Assembly: GCA_965603365.1 (NCBI GenBank)
Contig: CBFDCR010000016.1
Location: 17,038 to 81,037 of the forward strand
Reading direction: 5' to 3'
Source of the DNA: JAHELQ01 sp965603365
Lineage (GTDB): Bacteria > Acidobacteriota > Aminicenantia > UBA2199
DNA length: 64,000 nt
Shown here piece after piece: positions 17,633 through 27,154 of the stretch. The position numbers and the translations under genes were made by a program. The first letter of the stretch is position 1; each line of letters begins with the position of its first letter. The notes beneath the pieces are model-generated. The model had not been told where the DNA came from and searched no databases. It worked only from the letters and a program-made list of their open reading frames with translations.

Positions 17633-18829
17633 ATGAATATAGACGATCTTCTCAAAATTGCAGTTGAGAGATACGCTTCGGATTTACACTTAAAAGTGGG
17701 CAACCACCCGATCCTCCGGATTGACGGCATGCTTCATCCCCTGGTCGAACTGAAGCGGCTCATGCAAGAGGATACCATAGCCATGGCCTTCTCCATCATG
17801 AATGCCGAACAAAAAGATAGATTTAAGAAAGACCACGAGATAGATATGTCCTACAGTGTCCCGGGACTGGGGCGATTCCGCTGTAATGTGTTTCAGCAAA
17901 GGGGCGCGATGGGATTGGTTTTAAGGGTCATCCCCACGCTGATAAAATCCATTGCCGACCTAAACCTTCCCCTGGTCCTGGAAAAGATTGCCGATGAAAG
18001 GAGGGGGATGGTCATCGTCACCGGCACCACCGGCAGCGGGAAATCCACCACCTTAGCCGCCATGATCGACTATATCAATACCCATCGTATCGAACATATC
18101 ATCACCATCGAAGACCCTATCGAATATTTACACCGGGACAAGAAGAGTATTATTAACCAGCGGGAGGTGGGCTCGGACACCAACACCTTTTCCAAGGCTT
18201 TGCGAAGCTCCCTGCGTGAGGATCCGGATGTCGTACTGGTGGGCGAGATGCGGGATCTGGAGACCATCGAAACGGCGCTGCTAGCCGCAGAGACCGGCCA
18301 CCTGGTTCTGTCCACCCTCCATACCCTGGATGCACCGGAGACCGTCAACCGCATCATTTCCATGTTCCCGCCCCACCACCAGAAGCAGATCCGTATCCAG
18401 TTGTCTTCGGTATTAAAATCCATCATCTCCCAGAGGTTGATCCCCCAGACCGGTGACCAGGGCCGTGTGCCGGCGGTGGAGATACTGGTCAACACCCCTT
18501 TTATCCAGGACTGCGTGCTGAATCCCGAGAAGACGAAATTGATCCGGGAGGCCATTGCCCAGGGCGTATCCCAGTACGGCATGCAGACCTTCGACCAATC
18601 GCTGTTTTTCCTATTCGAAAAAGGACTCGTTGATTACGATGAGGCACTCAAATGGGCCTCCAATCCCGATGAGTTCAAGCTCAAAAAAATCGGTGTCCAA
18701 TCCACCAAAGACATGGCCCAGGCCGAGATGGAGAAGCGAATATCGGATATAGCAGAAAAGGAAAAAGAAAATAAAGATATAGGCGGCAGTTTTGACGACC
18801 ATAATTTACTCGATATCGATAGCCTATGA
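17633..18829 (+). CDS. pilT: Type IV pilus retraction ATPase, PilT/PilU-like
   Basis: A 398-residue ATPase. The N-terminal PAS-like part (YASDLHLKVGN) is followed by Walker A GTTGSGKS (131-138), the Asp box EDPIEY, Walker B (about 197-211, VVLVGEMRD) and the His box TGHLVLSTLHT. Length is slightly above the usual 345-380 because of a charged C-terminal tail. PilT-type ATPases power pilus retraction; PilU is a close paralogue and cannot be excluded. The ATG overlaps alaS by 4 bp at the 3' end, so the two are co-translated. No other pilus genes are nearby. Confidence 0.9.
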   Translation: MNIDDLLKIAVERYASDLHLKVGNHPILRIDGMLHPLVELKRLMQEDTIAMAFSIMNAEQKDRFKKDHEIDMSYSVPGLGRFRCNVFQQRGAMGLVLRVIPTLIKSIADLNLPLVLEKIADERRGMVIVTGTTGSGKSTTLAAMIDYINTHRIEHIITIEDPIEYLHRDKKSIINQREVGSDTNTFSKALRSSLREDPDVVLVGEMRDLETIETALLAAETGHLVLSTLHTLDAPETVNRIISMFPPHHQKQIRIQLSSVLKSIISQRLIPQTGDQGRVPAVEILVNTPFIQDCVLNPEKTKLIREAIAQGVSQYGMQTFDQSLFFLFEKGLVDYDEALKWASNPDEFKLKKIGVQSTKDMAQAEMEKRISDIAEKEKENKDIGGSFDDHNLLDIDSL

Positions 18830-21465
18830 AAAATTTAAAAAATTCAGAAATCAGACAAACCTTCTTCGACTATTTTCGCGGTAAAGATCATTATAAGGTG
18901 ATGTCCTCCCCCTTGATCCCGGCCAAAGACCCCACTCTCCTCTTTACCAATGCCGGCATGAATCAATTTAAGAGTGTTTTCCTTCGGGAAGAGACCAGGG
19001 AGTACAACCGTGCCGTCGGCATTCAGAAGTGCATGAGGGTTTCCGGCAAACACAACGATTTTGACGAGGTGGGGAGAACCGAGTATCACCATACATTCTT
19101 CGAAATGATGGGCAATTTCTCCTTCGGCGACTATTTCAAGGAAGAGGCCATCGAATTTGCCTGGGAAATCTTAACCCGGCACTACCGTTTTAATCCCGAA
19201 CAACTGTGGGTATCGGTCTTTGAAACCGACGATGAAGCTTATAAAATATGGGAAGATAAGATCGGCGTCCCCCCCCATAAAATTATCCGCCTGGGGGAAA
19301 AGGAAAACTTCTGGCAGATGGGGGAGACCGGGCCCTGCGGTCCCTGTTCCGAGATTCACTTTGACCGGGGTGAACGGTTCGGCCCGCCGTCGTTTACCGA
19401 AAACAGCCGGCGATTCATCGAGGTCTGGAACCTGGTGTTTATGCAGTACTTCAAAGATGAGCAGGGCAAGCTCCATCCCCTGCCGGCCCCCTCCATCGAC
19501 ACCGGCATGGGCATGGAACGGCTAACCAGCCTGCTCCAGGGGGTGGACAGCAACTATCAAACCGATCTGTTTCGCCCCATCATCGAATGTACGGCCGAAA
19601 TGGCCGGAGTCGATGCCGATGCCGATCGCTACCAGGTGGACCTGAAGGTCATTGCCGACCACATCCGGGCATTGTGTTTCCTGATCGCCGACGGTGTCCT
19701 GCCGGCAAACGACGGCCGGGGCTATGTCTTAAGAAGGCTATTGAGACGGGCCGTTAAACACGGTAAGTCCCTGGGATTTCCTTCGGTTTTCCTCCACAAG
19801 ATCAGTGCCAGCGTCATCGATACCATGAAGGCATTCTACCCGGAACTCGATTACAATCGGGATTTTATCTCCCAGGTACTCCTGTCCGAAGAGGAGAGAT
19901 TTGACCGCACCCTGTTCCAGGGCTTGAGAAAATTCGAAGAACTGGTGGAGCAAACCGCCGACCAGAAGGAGAAAGTGATCGGCGGTGAGGCGTTGTTTAA
20001 GCTCTCCGACACCTATGGTTTCCCGCTGGATTTTGCCCGGGACCTGGCCCGGGAACGGGACATGGAGATCGACTACCCGGGATTTCAAGCGGAACTGGAA
20101 AAACAGCGGGAACGATCCAGACTCAGCCTGGCCCAGCAGCAAAAGTTCCGGCAAACTGTAGCGGGCATCGGCCAATATACAACAAAATTCAGCGGCTACG
20201 ACCATTACGAAGACGAGGCCGTGCTGCTGGCCATCTATGTGGGCGGCCAAAAGGCGTCGTCCATTCGGCAGGACGAAAAAAACGTCGGTTCCCCGGAAGC
20301 GGTGTTGGTATTTGACCGTACCCCCTTCTACGCCGAGTCCGGCGGACAGGTGGGGGACAGCGGAACCGGCCAGAGTGACAGCGCCTTTTTCATCATCCAT
20401 GATACCCAGAAGAGCGGAGGCGATGTTTTTCTCCACTTTGGGGAAATCAAAAGGGGGACGCTGGCGGTGGGAGACACGGTCCGGCTGGCCATCGACAAAG
20501 CCAAACGGCAGCGAACCGCAGTACACCACTCCGCCACCCACATGCTCCAGGCCGCCTTGCGGGAAGCCCTGGGTCTCCACGTCAAACAGGCCGGGTCCTA
20601 TGTGGGCCCCGATAAGCTGCGTTTCGATTTCACCCACTTCAAAGCCCTCGGCCCGGACGAGATTGACAGAATCGAGGCCATTGTCAACCAAAAAATCCGG
20701 GAAAACCTGCCCATCAAGGCCGATACTCTCCACTATGAAGAGGCCATCGAACAGGGGGCCATCGCCATATTTGCGGAAAAATATTCCGATATTGTCCGCA
20801 CCATCTCCCTCGAAGACTTTTCCAGAGAGCTGTGCGGCGGTACCCACCTGGATTATAGCGGTGAAGTCGGTATCTTCAAAATTATCGGCGAATCATCCAT
20901 TTCCGCCGGAATCCGCCGAATCGAGGCCCTGGGCGGCGAACCGGCATACCGGTACATCCGTGAAAACCTCAAAATTTTTGCCGACATTCAACACCACTTC
21001 GGCCAGAAAAGAGAGGAAATATTCGATTTTTTGCTGAAATGGGAACGCCAGCTCAAGGAACAGGAGAAGAAATTAAAACAATCGGGTGATCACCTCCAGA
21101 AGCCGGATATCGATAAAATCATCGAGGGGAGTGTTTTGATTGATCACATTAAAACCGTGGTCGAATATGTCGCCAACCTCAATCGCAAACAATTGAGTCT
21201 CCTGGCAGATCAAATCAGAGACAAAACCAGAGGAATCTCGGTGCTGCTGTCCAACAGCAACGGTAAATCCGCCATCGTGGTATCGATTTTCAAAGATCTC
21301 ACCGGTGAATTGGATGCCAACCGCATCGTCAAGGAGATCGCCCAACTGGTAAACGGAAGCGGCGGCGGCCGGCGGGATTTTGCCCAGGCCGGCGGCGACA
21401 CCATCCGGGATGTGGGCCACTTTAAACGCAGCACCATCGGCATAGTCAAAAAGTATGTAAAATGA
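18826..21465 (+). CDS. alaS: Alanyl-tRNA synthetase
   Basis: A protein of 879 residues, near the normal full length. It contains the class II catalytic core (about 1-240; GRTEYHHTFFEMMGNFSFGD), the tRNA-recognition domain, the editing domain with HHSATHMLQ and the C-x3-H motif CGGTHL, and a C-terminal C-Ala domain (SGGGRRDFAQAGG). Overlaps pilT and the following transglycosylase gene by 4 bp each, a tight operon. Confidence 0.97.
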   Translation: MKNLKNSEIRQTFFDYFRGKDHYKVMSSPLIPAKDPTLLFTNAGMNQFKSVFLREETREYNRAVGIQKCMRVSGKHNDFDEVGRTEYHHTFFEMMGNFSFGDYFKEEAIEFAWEILTRHYRFNPEQLWVSVFETDDEAYKIWEDKIGVPPHKIIRLGEKENFWQMGETGPCGPCSEIHFDRGERFGPPSFTENSRRFIEVWNLVFMQYFKDEQGKLHPLPAPSIDTGMGMERLTSLLQGVDSNYQTDLFRPIIECTAEMAGVDADADRYQVDLKVIADHIRALCFLIADGVLPANDGRGYVLRRLLRRAVKHGKSLGFPSVFLHKISASVIDTMKAFYPELDYNRDFISQVLLSEEERFDRTLFQGLRKFEELVEQTADQKEKVIGGEALFKLSDTYGFPLDFARDLARERDMEIDYPGFQAELEKQRERSRLSLAQQQKFRQTVAGIGQYTTKFSGYDHYEDEAVLLAIYVGGQKASSIRQDEKNVGSPEAVLVFDRTPFYAESGGQVGDSGTGQSDSAFFIIHDTQKSGGDVFLHFGEIKRGTLAVGDTVRLAIDKAKRQRTAVHHSATHMLQAALREALGLHVKQAGSYVGPDKLRFDFTHFKALGPDEIDRIEAIVNQKIRENLPIKADTLHYEEAIEQGAIAIFAEKYSDIVRTISLEDFSRELCGGTHLDYSGEVGIFKIIGESSISAGIRRIEALGGEPAYRYIRENLKIFADIQHHFGQKREEIFDFLLKWERQLKEQEKKLKQSGDHLQKPDIDKIIEGSVLIDHIKTVVEYVANLNRKQLSLLADQIRDKTRGISVLLSNSNGKSAIVVSIFKDLTGELDANRIVKEIAQLVNGSGGGRRDFAQAGGDTIRDVGHFKRSTIGIVKKYVK

Positions 21466-22169
21466 ATAAAAAGATTTTTGTCCGGTGTGTGTGCTTAAGT
21501 CTGATCCCCTTAATATTCTCTTTATCCGCAGATGCCGATATCGTTGTCAAACAGGACAAAGATGGTAAAATTATCGTCTCCAACGTGCCCTCCGCCTCCT
21601 CCTCGCTTAATGCCAGGATCCGATTCCTGCGCTCTAAAAAAGCCGCCTCCGCCCCTACTTCCGTGCCCGCCAGTTACTATACCAAAATCAAGAGGCTCTC
21701 TAAAAAGTATCAGCTCAGAGAAGACTTGATCGTCGCCGTGGCCCGGGCAGAATCCAGCTTCGACCCCTTTGCCGTATCCCATAAAGGGGCGGTGGGGCTC
21801 ATGCAGTTGATGCCCGATACCGCCCGGAGATATGGGGTAATCAACCGGTTCAACGTAGACCAGAATTTAGAGGCCGGGGTGAAACACCTGAGTTATCTTT
21901 ACGAAAAGTATAAAAAGAACATCTCCCTGACCCTGGCCGCGTACAACGCCGGCGAAGAGGCGGTCAAAAAATACAACGGCATCCCCCCCTATCGGGAAAC
22001 CCGCGCCTATGTACGGCGGGCCATGAAATACATGGGGCTGACATACAGCAGTTTTTTTGCCCGGAAGCCCAACTCCATATTGTACAAGTATACCACCGCC
22101 GACGGTAGAACCGTCATTACCGACACTCTCCCCTCCGGGACAAAAGCAAAAGTCGAAGTTATCCGTTGA
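21462..22169 (+). CDS. Lytic transglycosylase, SLT domain
   Basis: A protein of 235 residues with a signal peptide (1-25) and a soluble lytic transglycosylase domain at about 75-190. The catalytic Glu is in ARAESSFDPFAVS, followed by GAVGLMQLMP and the tail TLAAYNAGEEAVKKY, the usual SLT motifs. The N-terminus has a short DUF4124-like stretch (IVVKQDKDGKIIVSN). It cleaves peptidoglycan in the periplasm. Overlaps alaS by 4 bp. Confidence 0.9.
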   Translation: MNKKIFVRCVCLSLIPLIFSLSADADIVVKQDKDGKIIVSNVPSASSSLNARIRFLRSKKAASAPTSVPASYYTKIKRLSKKYQLREDLIVAVARAESSFDPFAVSHKGAVGLMQLMPDTARRYGVINRFNVDQNLEAGVKHLSYLYEKYKKNISLTLAAYNAGEEAVKKYNGIPPYRETRAYVRRAMKYMGLTYSSFFARKPNSILYKYTTADGRTVITDTLPSGTKAKVEVIR

Positions 22170-22191
22170 TATCAGCAAAGGAAGGTATAAT

Positions 22192-23130
22192 ATGATCATG
22201 AATAAAGTCCACGTCATTGTCAATCCCCTCTCCGCCAGGGGAAAGACCGAAAAGAAATGGCAGATCATCAAGGAGGCCATTAAGTATTACTACCATGAGT
22301 TTAAATATATATTTACCGAAAAGCCCAAACAAGCCACCGAAATTGCCCGCTCTTTACTGAAAGACGGCTTTGACCTCATCATCGGGGTCGGCGGCGACGG
22401 CACCCTCAACGAGATCGCCAACGGTTTTTTCCATCAAGACGAGCCAACCCCCAGGACCATCAACGAGGAGGCATCGCTGGGCATCATCCCCTCGGGCACC
22501 GGTTCCGACTTCATTCGCTTCCTGAAGATTCCCCGGGATTTTTCCAAATCGGTGGAGCTCATAAAGAACTCCAAGACCCGGAAAATCGACGTGGGCAAGG
22601 TGACCTTTCATAAGGCAAAAGACGAAAGCAAAACAAAATACTTCATCAATGTCGCCGACTTCGGCCTGGGGGCAGAGGTCATCAAAAACCTCTCAGAGGT
22701 TCCCTCCTTAAAAAGAAGCACCTTTCACTATTACAAAGGACTATTGAAGACCCTGAAGGGTTATCGCAGCAAGTATGTCCGCATCGTCATCGACGATACC
22801 CAGGAGATCAGCGGCAAATATTTAATCGGCGCCATTGCCAACGGCCGGATCTTCGGCGGCGGCATGATCATCGCGCCGGAGGCCGAACCGGACGACGGCT
22901 ACTTCGACCTGGTGCTGGCCGAAGACATGAGCAAACCGGAAATTATCGTCAACTCCCCCCGCCTCTATACCGGCTCCATCCTGAAACATTCAAAGGTGTC
23001 GATCCGCCGGGTCCGCAACATCAAGGTCTACTCCGACGACCCGGTCAACATCGAGTACGACGGCGAGATGGGCCAAACCCTGCCCGCCGAATTCCAATGC
23101 CTCCCCCAACCCCTCAACTTCCGCATCTAA
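22192..23130 (+). CDS. Diacylglycerol kinase family lipid kinase
   Basis: A protein of 312 residues of the DagK/YegS/sphingosine-kinase-like fold. GVGGDGTLNEIANG is the nucleotide-binding loop; IIPSGTGSDF is the next conserved site; the C-terminal half has the two-sheet domain ending NIEYDGE. ATP-dependent phosphorylation of a lipid is expected, but the substrate is not shown. ATG 22192 follows AAGGAAGG by 6-7 nt; the open frame reaching 22057 overlaps the previous gene and is less likely. Confidence 0.88.
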   Translation: MIMNKVHVIVNPLSARGKTEKKWQIIKEAIKYYYHEFKYIFTEKPKQATEIARSLLKDGFDLIIGVGGDGTLNEIANGFFHQDEPTPRTINEEASLGIIPSGTGSDFIRFLKIPRDFSKSVELIKNSKTRKIDVGKVTFHKAKDESKTKYFINVADFGLGAEVIKNLSEVPSLKRSTFHYYKGLLKTLKGYRSKYVRIVIDDTQEISGKYLIGAIANGRIFGGGMIIAPEAEPDDGYFDLVLAEDMSKPEIIVNSPRLYTGSILKHSKVSIRRVRNIKVYSDDPVNIEYDGEMGQTLPAEFQCLPQPLNFRI

Positions 23131-23306
23131 CCCCCCAACACCCCCCAAACAAAAACATCGTCCCCAGGTCGCCTGAAGGGCAAGCCACCCTTTGCCCCTA
23201 CAATACCTCCAATTTTTCTTCTCTACATTTTGAAAAAAAACTAAACTTGTAGTTTTAATATGTGAAAATATTTGACTTATCTTTAGCATTATTATAAAAA
23301 TATCCT

Positions 23307-23645
23307 ATGAAGAAAAATAGTACTAAAGCAGAAGAGACTTTTTCAGAAAAGGCGTGGTATCATCCGGGTGGGAAGTTAAGAGAATTGGGGGCTGAGAAGC
23401 TAACGGATGCGGAATTACTCTCAATATTAATTTCCGCCGGGATAAAAGGAAAACCGGCCGAAAAGATTGCCGAGGAAATTCTCCAGAAGTTTGGTTCCTT
23501 TAAAGGTATGGCCAATCAACCCTTGAAAAAATTTCTTGAAATAAAAGGGTTGGCGGATGTTAAAATAACACGAATCGCCGCCGCGTTTGAAATCGCCCGG
23601 AGAATCGTAAATGAAGTTTTAGAGAAGAATGAAGAAGAAAAGTAA
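23307..23645 (+). CDS. RadC N-terminal (UPF0758) domain protein, no JAB domain
   Basis: A 112-residue product matching the N-terminal helix-hairpin-helix part of RadC/UPF0758: PGGKLRELGAEKLTDAELLS, then SAGIKGKPAEKIAEEIL. The C-terminal JAB/MPN metallo-isopeptidase domain that makes up the rest of RadC is missing. It overlaps the Type IIG enzyme gene by 17 bp, so it likely belongs to that defence unit and may be a DNA-binding helper. A 15-bp-spaced TTGACT (23272) and TATAAA (23293-23298) sit just upstream. Confidence 0.8.
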   Translation: MKKNSTKAEETFSEKAWYHPGGKLRELGAEKLTDAELLSILISAGIKGKPAEKIAEEILQKFGSFKGMANQPLKKFLEIKGLADVKITRIAAAFEIARRIVNEVLEKNEEEK

Positions 23646-26583
23646 AATCACCGATCATTCGACAAAAGTTCCCAGCCCATTTCAGCCTATTTCTCACAAG
23701 ACTGAGAGAAGCGCAGTCGCTGTTATGATGCATTGGATGCGTGAGATTATCAAGGCGGCACAGATTGATCTTGGGCTGCCCGATGTGGAAACCTCATCTA
23801 AAGATAGAAAAATGCCTGATTTGATTATTAATGAATCAAGGCGAAGTCAGCAAGCGCTCTGTGTTATTGAAGCCAAACCTCCATATTTTGATGTTTTTGA
23901 CGAGGATGGGTTGAAAGAACCCGCCCGAAGAAAAGCAACTCACAGAAAGGCCAGATATTTTGCCACCACCAATTTCAAAAAATTAATTTTGTATAACACT
24001 GAAAAGGCAAACGCCCTAAAACCTGAGGAAGAACAAATTGTTGAAAAATATCATTTATCAACCATCGAAGACCTGAACGATATCGAACATATTAGATACA
24101 GAGATTTCACCAAAGAAGCGTTAGGAAATTTTTTAGTAAGACTCTACAACCTCAATATCGGCAAGGAATCTGAACCCAAACAGCCGATTGATGAGTTGCT
24201 CATTTTTAGAATCCATGAAAAGATAAGAATTTTAGCTAACTTTTATTCCGATATTATTGAAAATAACTGCCATAAGGATACAGAATTTGCCAAAGAACTG
24301 AAAAAATGGTTCTTCGACCAGGGATGGTCCTTTGCCTGGCAGTCTCATGACTTTGACAAAGCGGCCAGACAAACCGCTTATCTTCTGGTTAATAAAATTC
24401 TCTTCTACAATTTATTACAGATCAAAAGACCCGATGAATTAGATCCCCTCGAAATACCCGAAAGTCTCACCAAAGGAGAGATGCTTCAGAGTTATCTTCA
24501 GGCCTACTTCAAAATGGTTTTGAAAATAGATTACGAGACTATTTACACCACTGATTTTATCGATGTAATTGCCTTTCCCGATATTAGAGAAGTGGTCGGG
24601 GAGATTAAGAAATTAATAAATATACTCAAGAAATATGATTTTTCAAAACTCGGCTTCGATGTAATCGGGAGAATTTTTGAACGATTGATTCCCCAGGAAG
24701 AGAGACATCATCTTGGGCAATATTTCACCAACCCGGATGTAGTGGATTTAATACTGAATTTTTCTCTCCACCATGAAGACGACAAAATCCTTGATCCTTC
24801 TTGTGGGGCAGGAACTTTTCTTGTTCGTGCCTACCAGCATAAAAAGATGATGAATCAGCGGAAAGGGCATAAAGAGATCCTGCCAACGTTGTGGGGGAAC
24901 GATATCGCCAAGTTCCCCGCCCATCTGGCTACGATTAATCTGGCCATCAATGATTTGGGAGTTGACGAAAACTATCCCAATATCCTTCACGAAGATTTTT
25001 TTAAATTCGTGGTTGGTGATGAAGGTTTCGTGCCTGATAAATGGAGAAAAGCAAGGGCCAGGACATTAGGTGTAGAGGAAAGGGAATTGGTTTATCCCCG
25101 TTGGTTTGATGCTGTAGTGGGTAATCCCCCATATACCAGGCAGGAAGAAATCGGTGAAATCTCCCCCGAAGACTTAAAATATAAAGACAATATTATCGAG
25201 AATTCTCTATTATTCCACAACGTAAAGATTGCCAACGTCGGTAAAAGGGCGGGGATATATGCTTACTTTTTTGTTCATGGAACAAAGTTTTTAAAAGATG
25301 GGAGTTATTTTGGTTTTATTGTCTCCAACTCCTGGCTGGATGTAGATTACGGAAAAGGCCTCCAGGAATTTTTTCTGAAGTACTACAAGATCGTCTGCAT
25401 TATCGAATCAAAAGTGGAACGCTGGTTCGAGGATGCAGATATCAATACCTGTATAGTCATATTGCAAAGATGTAAAAACAAAAAAGAGAGAGACGAAAAT
25501 ATTGCCAGGTTTGTCTATCTGAAAAAGCCGCTGCGCCATTTTATCCTACCGGCTCAGGATATCTGGGAAAAACAATTAGAACGATTGAACGAGATCGAAA
25601 AATTAAAAAAGACCATTATGGCCCATAATGATCTTTATGAGAATGAAGACCTGAGGATTTTTCCAAAAGTTCAGAAAGATCTCTGGGAAGAGGGCTTTGA
25701 TGACGAAGAAAAAAAATACCTGGGAGCCAAATGGGGCAAATATTTAAGGGCACCCGACATCTTCTTCAAAATCCTGGAAAAAGGTAAAAATATACTGGTC
25801 CCTTTAAAAGAAGTAGCAGATGTAAGAAGAGGGTTTACCACCGGCGCCAACGAGTTTTTCTATCTAACCGAAGACGAAATTAAAAAATGGGGAATCGAGA
25901 AGGAATTCTGGATGCACCAGGACGAAACGGGAAACTGGATCCCGAACAAAATTATACTGAGTCCAAGGGAAGCCAAAAATGTTTTAATTAATCCGAATGA
26001 TTTAAAGAAAATACTGCTGTCAATAGGAATTGAAAAAAGCGAATTAAGGGGAAAGAAAATTCTGCATTATATAAAAAGAGCTGAAAAAAAGGAATTTCAT
26101 AAAAGAAAAACTTGTAGGTCGAGAAAATTGTGGTATTCCATTAAAATCAGGGAAGCGTGGCCAATCCTTTTCCCCATGATCCATCATGACAGACAGACCG
26201 TCATTCTGAACAAAGCAAATGTCCAGGTAGATCATAATCTATTTGAAATTAAGCCAAAAGACAAAGGGAATATTTCACTATTTTTCGCTTTTTTGTTATC
26301 TTCTGTAAGTATGTTAATAAAGGAATTCGCCGGCCGTTCAAATCTTGGTGAAGGCGCATTAAAAACAGAAGGTATTGATGTTGAGAGAATGCTTGTTCCT
26401 AAAATCTTTTCAGAAGAACTAAAAGTAAAAGTATCTACATATTTAGAGAAATATCCTGCATTAACAATAAACTCTATTTTCGAAGATTTAAACGCAAATC
26501 AATCAGATGATGTCTCAATTGACAAGATAAAACCAGAACGTAGAGAGTTGGATGAAATTGTTATGGGGAGATTTTGGGGTTGA
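23629..26583 (+). CDS. Type IIG restriction-modification enzyme
   Basis: A protein of 984 residues. An N-terminal nuclease-like part carries PD (PDLII, about residue 65) and EAK (VIEAKPP), the PD-(D/E)XK pattern. The methyltransferase core has motif I DPSCGAGTF (about residue 388) and the N6-adenine motif IV NPPY (about 502). The C-terminal third acts as target recognition domain. Type IIG enzymes methylate and cut as one polypeptide. The frame is cut at 26583 by a shift in a G run; the rest of the usual C-terminal tail continues in the next frame (26580-26750). Whether the enzyme is active is unknown. Confidence 0.88.
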   Translation: MKKKSKITDHSTKVPSPFQPISHKTERSAVAVMMHWMREIIKAAQIDLGLPDVETSSKDRKMPDLIINESRRSQQALCVIEAKPPYFDVFDEDGLKEPARRKATHRKARYFATTNFKKLILYNTEKANALKPEEEQIVEKYHLSTIEDLNDIEHIRYRDFTKEALGNFLVRLYNLNIGKESEPKQPIDELLIFRIHEKIRILANFYSDIIENNCHKDTEFAKELKKWFFDQGWSFAWQSHDFDKAARQTAYLLVNKILFYNLLQIKRPDELDPLEIPESLTKGEMLQSYLQAYFKMVLKIDYETIYTTDFIDVIAFPDIREVVGEIKKLINILKKYDFSKLGFDVIGRIFERLIPQEERHHLGQYFTNPDVVDLILNFSLHHEDDKILDPSCGAGTFLVRAYQHKKMMNQRKGHKEILPTLWGNDIAKFPAHLATINLAINDLGVDENYPNILHEDFFKFVVGDEGFVPDKWRKARARTLGVEERELVYPRWFDAVVGNPPYTRQEEIGEISPEDLKYKDNIIENSLLFHNVKIANVGKRAGIYAYFFVHGTKFLKDGSYFGFIVSNSWLDVDYGKGLQEFFLKYYKIVCIIESKVERWFEDADINTCIVILQRCKNKKERDENIARFVYLKKPLRHFILPAQDIWEKQLERLNEIEKLKKTIMAHNDLYENEDLRIFPKVQKDLWEEGFDDEEKKYLGAKWGKYLRAPDIFFKILEKGKNILVPLKEVADVRRGFTTGANEFFYLTEDEIKKWGIEKEFWMHQDETGNWIPNKIILSPREAKNVLINPNDLKKILLSIGIEKSELRGKKILHYIKRAEKKEFHKRKTCRSRKLWYSIKIREAWPILFPMIHHDRQTVILNKANVQVDHNLFEIKPKDKGNISLFFAFLLSSVSMLIKEFAGRSNLGEGALKTEGIDVERMLVPKIFSEELKVKVSTYLEKYPALTINSIFEDLNANQSDDVSIDKIKPERRELDEIVMGRFWG

Positions 26584-26750
26584 CGGAGGAGGAACAGTTG
26601 GGGGTGTATCGGGCGGTGGTGGATCTGGTAAGATCGAGAATTGAGAAAGCCAGGAGCTTTGATAAAAAGAAGAAGACCAAAGAAGGAATAGACATCGATT
26701 CTCTGAAAGGGACCATTATCGGTCAAATAAAAAAGGAAGGTAAAAGATGA
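26568..26750 (+). pseudogene. Out-of-frame C-terminal tail of the Type IIG enzyme
   Basis: Reading past the shift, the next frame gives GEILGLTEEEQLGVYRAVVD and continues to a stop at 26750, which overlaps the start of the next gene by 4 bp (ATGA). A tail of this kind, with TEEEQ, is typical for such enzymes. The G run at about 26567 has four G; five would restore one continuous protein of about 1040 residues. This points to a one-base deletion, real or from assembly. Confidence 0.6.
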
Positions 26751-27118
26751 GAACGATAGGAGAATTTTATAGGGAGGAGATTTTGGTGCGGGACGATCTT
26801 ATAGATGCCCAATTTCCCGAAAACGACGGGGAGGCACAGGTTGTCAAAGATCTATTTGGCTGGAAGCTGTATTCCGGCAAGAACTTCATCGAATGCCGCT
26901 CCGAATATGAGGCCCGCTATTTAAAGGTATTCTTCGACGCCGGCATGATGGAGGTCAAAATTCCCAAAGATGATAATTATCTCAAGGAGATTACCCCTGA
27001 ACTGGAACTTCTAAAATCCAAAATCGACGACATTATCAACAGGTATATAGATACCGTTATGAATCGTAAAATAAGAGAAAAAGTCAGGCATGAAGTTTAT
27101 CAGGAAATCACAAAGTGA
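26747..27118 (+). CDS. Unknown protein co-encoded with the Type IIG enzyme
   Basis: A 123-residue acidic/helical protein with no signal or membrane segment. Its ATG overlaps the stop of the Type IIG tail by 4 bp, so it is probably the last gene of the unit. The second half is predicted helical (LELLKSKIDDIINRYIDTVM). No family was recognised. It is plausibly an accessory or regulatory protein of the restriction system. Confidence 0.65.
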   Translation: MRTIGEFYREEILVRDDLIDAQFPENDGEAQVVKDLFGWKLYSGKNFIECRSEYEARYLKVFFDAGMMEVKIPKDDNYLKEITPELELLKSKIDDIINRYIDTVMNRKIREKVRHEVYQEITK

Positions 27119-27154
27119 GGGCACAACAGTAAGTCCCCCGAGGTGAAAGGGGAT

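Noticed and set aside
19738..20847. Long minus-strand reading frame of 369 codons
   Set aside because: It lies wholly inside alaS in the opposite direction. It has no domain and no ribosome site; alaS is certain.
23171..23200. Terminator-like hairpin after the lipid kinase gene
   Set aside because: GGGCAA and TTGCCC can pair, but the stem is only 6 bp and has no T-run.
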